The notes under the pieces were generated by a model. The model searched no databases, was not told the DNA's origin, and was given only the letters and a program-made list of their open reading frames with translations. This document shows, in pieces, positions 62,707 through 64,000 of a DNA stretch of 64,000 bases (the first letter of the stretch is position 1; every line of letters begins with the position of its first letter). The stretch comes from Pseudomonas sp. B21_DOA (GTDB lineage: Bacteria > Pseudomonadota > Gammaproteobacteria > Pseudomonadales > Pseudomonadaceae). The stretch covers positions 3,720,001-3,784,000 of the forward strand of contig CP086683.1 of assembly GCA_030544685.1 (NCBI GenBank). Reading direction: 5' to 3'. The position numbers were made by a program, and so were the translations under genes.

Positions 62707-63927
62707 GTGAACACGCTTCGTATATTGGTATTGGAAGACCACGCCTTTCAGCGCACGGCGGCAGTCAGTGCGCTTAATAGTCTGGGGTACAAAAATATCT
62801 TTCAGGCGGCTGACGGCAAGGATGCGCTGGCTGTGATATCCCAGGCTGGAGGCGTGGACGTTGCATTGTGTGACTTGAGCATGGCCGGGATGGATGGTTT
62901 GACGTTCTTGCGCCTGGCGAGAGAGGCCGGTTTGATTCGTGCAGTGATCATCTGCAGTTCACTGCCTGAAGACTTGTTGCGCACGGTTGACCGGATTGTC
63001 ACGTTGCAGGGGCTGGAATTGCTTGGCAGTGTCGGCAAGCCGCTGATGGTCGATGTGCTGGGGCCATTGTTGGCTCGTTATCGGCCGCACACTCCCGGCG
63101 ATGCCAAAGTGGTGGAAAGTCATCTCGATCAGCCTTCGGAGAACGAAGTGCTCGAAGCTATACGTCGTCAGGAATTTCGCGCCTACTTCCAGCCCAAGTT
63201 TCATCTGCGCAGTGGTGAGGTGGATGGCGCCGAGGTGCTGGTCCGATGGCAGAGCCCCAGTCGCGGCTTGCTCTCGCCAGGCATGTTCTTGCCGACGATC
63301 GAGCGTTGCGGTCTGCTCGACGAAATGTTTTTCAGCCTGCTCACCCAAGGCTTGAGTCTGCAGCGCTTCGTCCAGTCTCACGGCAAGCCATTCAAGTTGG
63401 CGTTCAATCTCGACGTGACGCAGATGGCCAACCCGAATCTTGTCGACCGAATCAAGGCGCTGTTACGCATCCATGGCGCGTCGCCAGCCGGTCTCATCTT
63501 CGAATTGACCGAAACCGGCCTGCTGCAGATGCCCGAGATCAGCATGGAAAACATGGTGCGTCTGCGCATGCTCGGCTTCAGTCTGGCGATCGATGATTTC
63601 GGTGTCGGCTATTCTTCACTTGAGCGGCTGTGCCAGATGCCGTTCAACGAAATCAAACTTGACGCCGGCTTCGTGCAGAATTTCCATCAGGCTCGGTACA
63701 GCGCGGTAATCCACGGGGCCTTGGCTCTGGCACGCGAGCTGGACATGCGCGTGGTCGCAGAAGGCATTGAAACCGCCGACCAGGTTCATCATCTGGCGCG
63801 GCTTGGTTGTCAGTGGGGGCAGGGCTTCTTCTATGCTCGCCCGATGAATTGGGCGCATTTGGTCGACTGGCGTTTCGAGGGTCAGAAGTCATCCTGGCGC
63901 CGCGCAATAGGCACATCCGACCGCTGA
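62707..63927 (+). CDS. RocR/PvrR-like response regulator c-di-GMP phosphodiesterase
   Basis: A 406-residue protein: receiver domain (about 1-120; LVLEDHAFQR, phospho-acceptor Asp in ALCDLSMAGMDGL near 57) and EAL domain (about 150-390). Active-site residues for c-di-GMP hydrolysis are present: E of GAEVLVRW, N of LAFNLD, E of FELTE, DD of IDDFGVGYSS, K of EIKLD and E of VAEGIET. The overall sequence closely follows RocR, which controls cup fimbriae in P. aeruginosa, and here too it lies next to fimbrial genes. GTG/ATG choice: ATG 62707 fits the REC start. Confidence 0.92.
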   Translation: MNTLRILVLEDHAFQRTAAVSALNSLGYKNIFQAADGKDALAVISQAGGVDVALCDLSMAGMDGLTFLRLAREAGLIRAVIICSSLPEDLLRTVDRIVTLQGLELLGSVGKPLMVDVLGPLLARYRPHTPGDAKVVESHLDQPSENEVLEAIRRQEFRAYFQPKFHLRSGEVDGAEVLVRWQSPSRGLLSPGMFLPTIERCGLLDEMFFSLLTQGLSLQRFVQSHGKPFKLAFNLDVTQMANPNLVDRIKALLRIHGASPAGLIFELTETGLLQMPEISMENMVRLRMLGFSLAIDDFGVGYSSLERLCQMPFNEIKLDAGFVQNFHQARYSAVIHGALALARELDMRVVAEGIETADQVHHLARLGCQWGQGFFYARPMNWAHLVDWRFEGQKSSWRRAIGTSDR

Positions 63928-64000
63928 TGTGAGCGGGCATTCTGACTTTTGGGACAAAGCCCTATTTCGTCACGCCTTTAAAACACTCATCATGTGCCGA

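Noticed and set aside
1..64000. CRISPR arrays, rRNA genes, complete insertion sequences, prophage genes
   Set aside because: No regular spaced repeats, no rRNA, no transposase or integrase reading was found. The only mobile-element signs are the tRNA fragment and the short repeats.

Overview
The window looks like chromosomal DNA of a fluorescent pseudomonad (Pseudomonas fluorescens group). GC is high, and it carries a cyoABCDE quinol oxidase operon, a Pseudomonas-type metallothionein, a FadL-family porin, a GlxA/GbdR-type AraC regulator, a REP-like palindrome of the kind common in this genus, and a chaperone-usher pilus next to a RocR-like REC-EAL protein. The species is inferred from gene content; no rRNA or complete tRNA is present.

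Layout. (1) 1-3.0 kb: a CusR/HprR-type response regulator faces a three-gene set (exported DUF5666-like protein, cytochrome b561-like subunit, SUOX-fold molybdopterin oxidoreductase), with two CusR/HprR-like boxes between them. (2) 3.0-7.0 kb: a gene-poor, scarred stretch with a MafI-like immunity gene and a second small gene bracketed by inverted palindromic repeats, a 3' fragment of tRNA-Leu(UAA) with its terminator (probable attachment-site scar), antiporter debris and a DUF502-like membrane protein. (3) 7.1-12.7 kb: FadL-type porin, a decayed outer-membrane transporter gene and three small-molecule transporters. (4) 11.5-25.1 kb: a two-armed cluster that probably takes up and degrades a quaternary amine or betaine. 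The minus arm has an MFS transporter, Rieske oxygenase, MmgE/PrpD protein and LysR regulator; the plus arm has a ProV-ProW-ProX importer, GlxA/AraC regulator, FAD amine oxidase, DapA-family lyase/aldolase and aldehyde dehydrogenase. (5) 25.1-32.4 kb: PL7 alginate lyase, MFS, DUF2934, metallothionein and cyoABCDE. (6) 33-58 kb: a large Wzx/Wzy-type exopolysaccharide locus. Its plus arm (glycosyltransferase, UDP-galactopyranose mutase, GH-A hydrolase, ABC exporter) converges with a long minus arm that starts at rfaH and runs through a beta-barrel, a short OPX protein, a tyrosine autokinase, WcaJ-type initiator, Ugd, GT26, two GT4s, Wzy, GT2, Wzx and GalE to a secreted GH16. A second GalE lies to the left and a UDP-glucuronate 4-epimerase to the right. 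(7) 58-64 kb: usher, chaperone and pilin genes of a fimbria, then the c-di-GMP phosphodiesterase response regulator.

How they fit: the sugar genes supply UDP-Gal (GalE), UDP-Galf (Glf), UDP-GlcA (Ugd) and UDP-GalA (epimerase). WcaJ and the transferases build the repeat on undecaprenyl phosphate, Wzx/Wzy flip and polymerise it, and the Wzc/OPX/barrel set exports it under likely RfaH antitermination. With the fimbriae and the EAL protein, the right half is an adhesion and biofilm region.

Quality warning: thirteen genes are broken by fifteen single-base losses, nearly all in short runs of one base, and restoring one base each time rebuilds a normal family member. This looks like under-called homopolymers in the assembly, so I give each such gene as one feature with its repaired extent.
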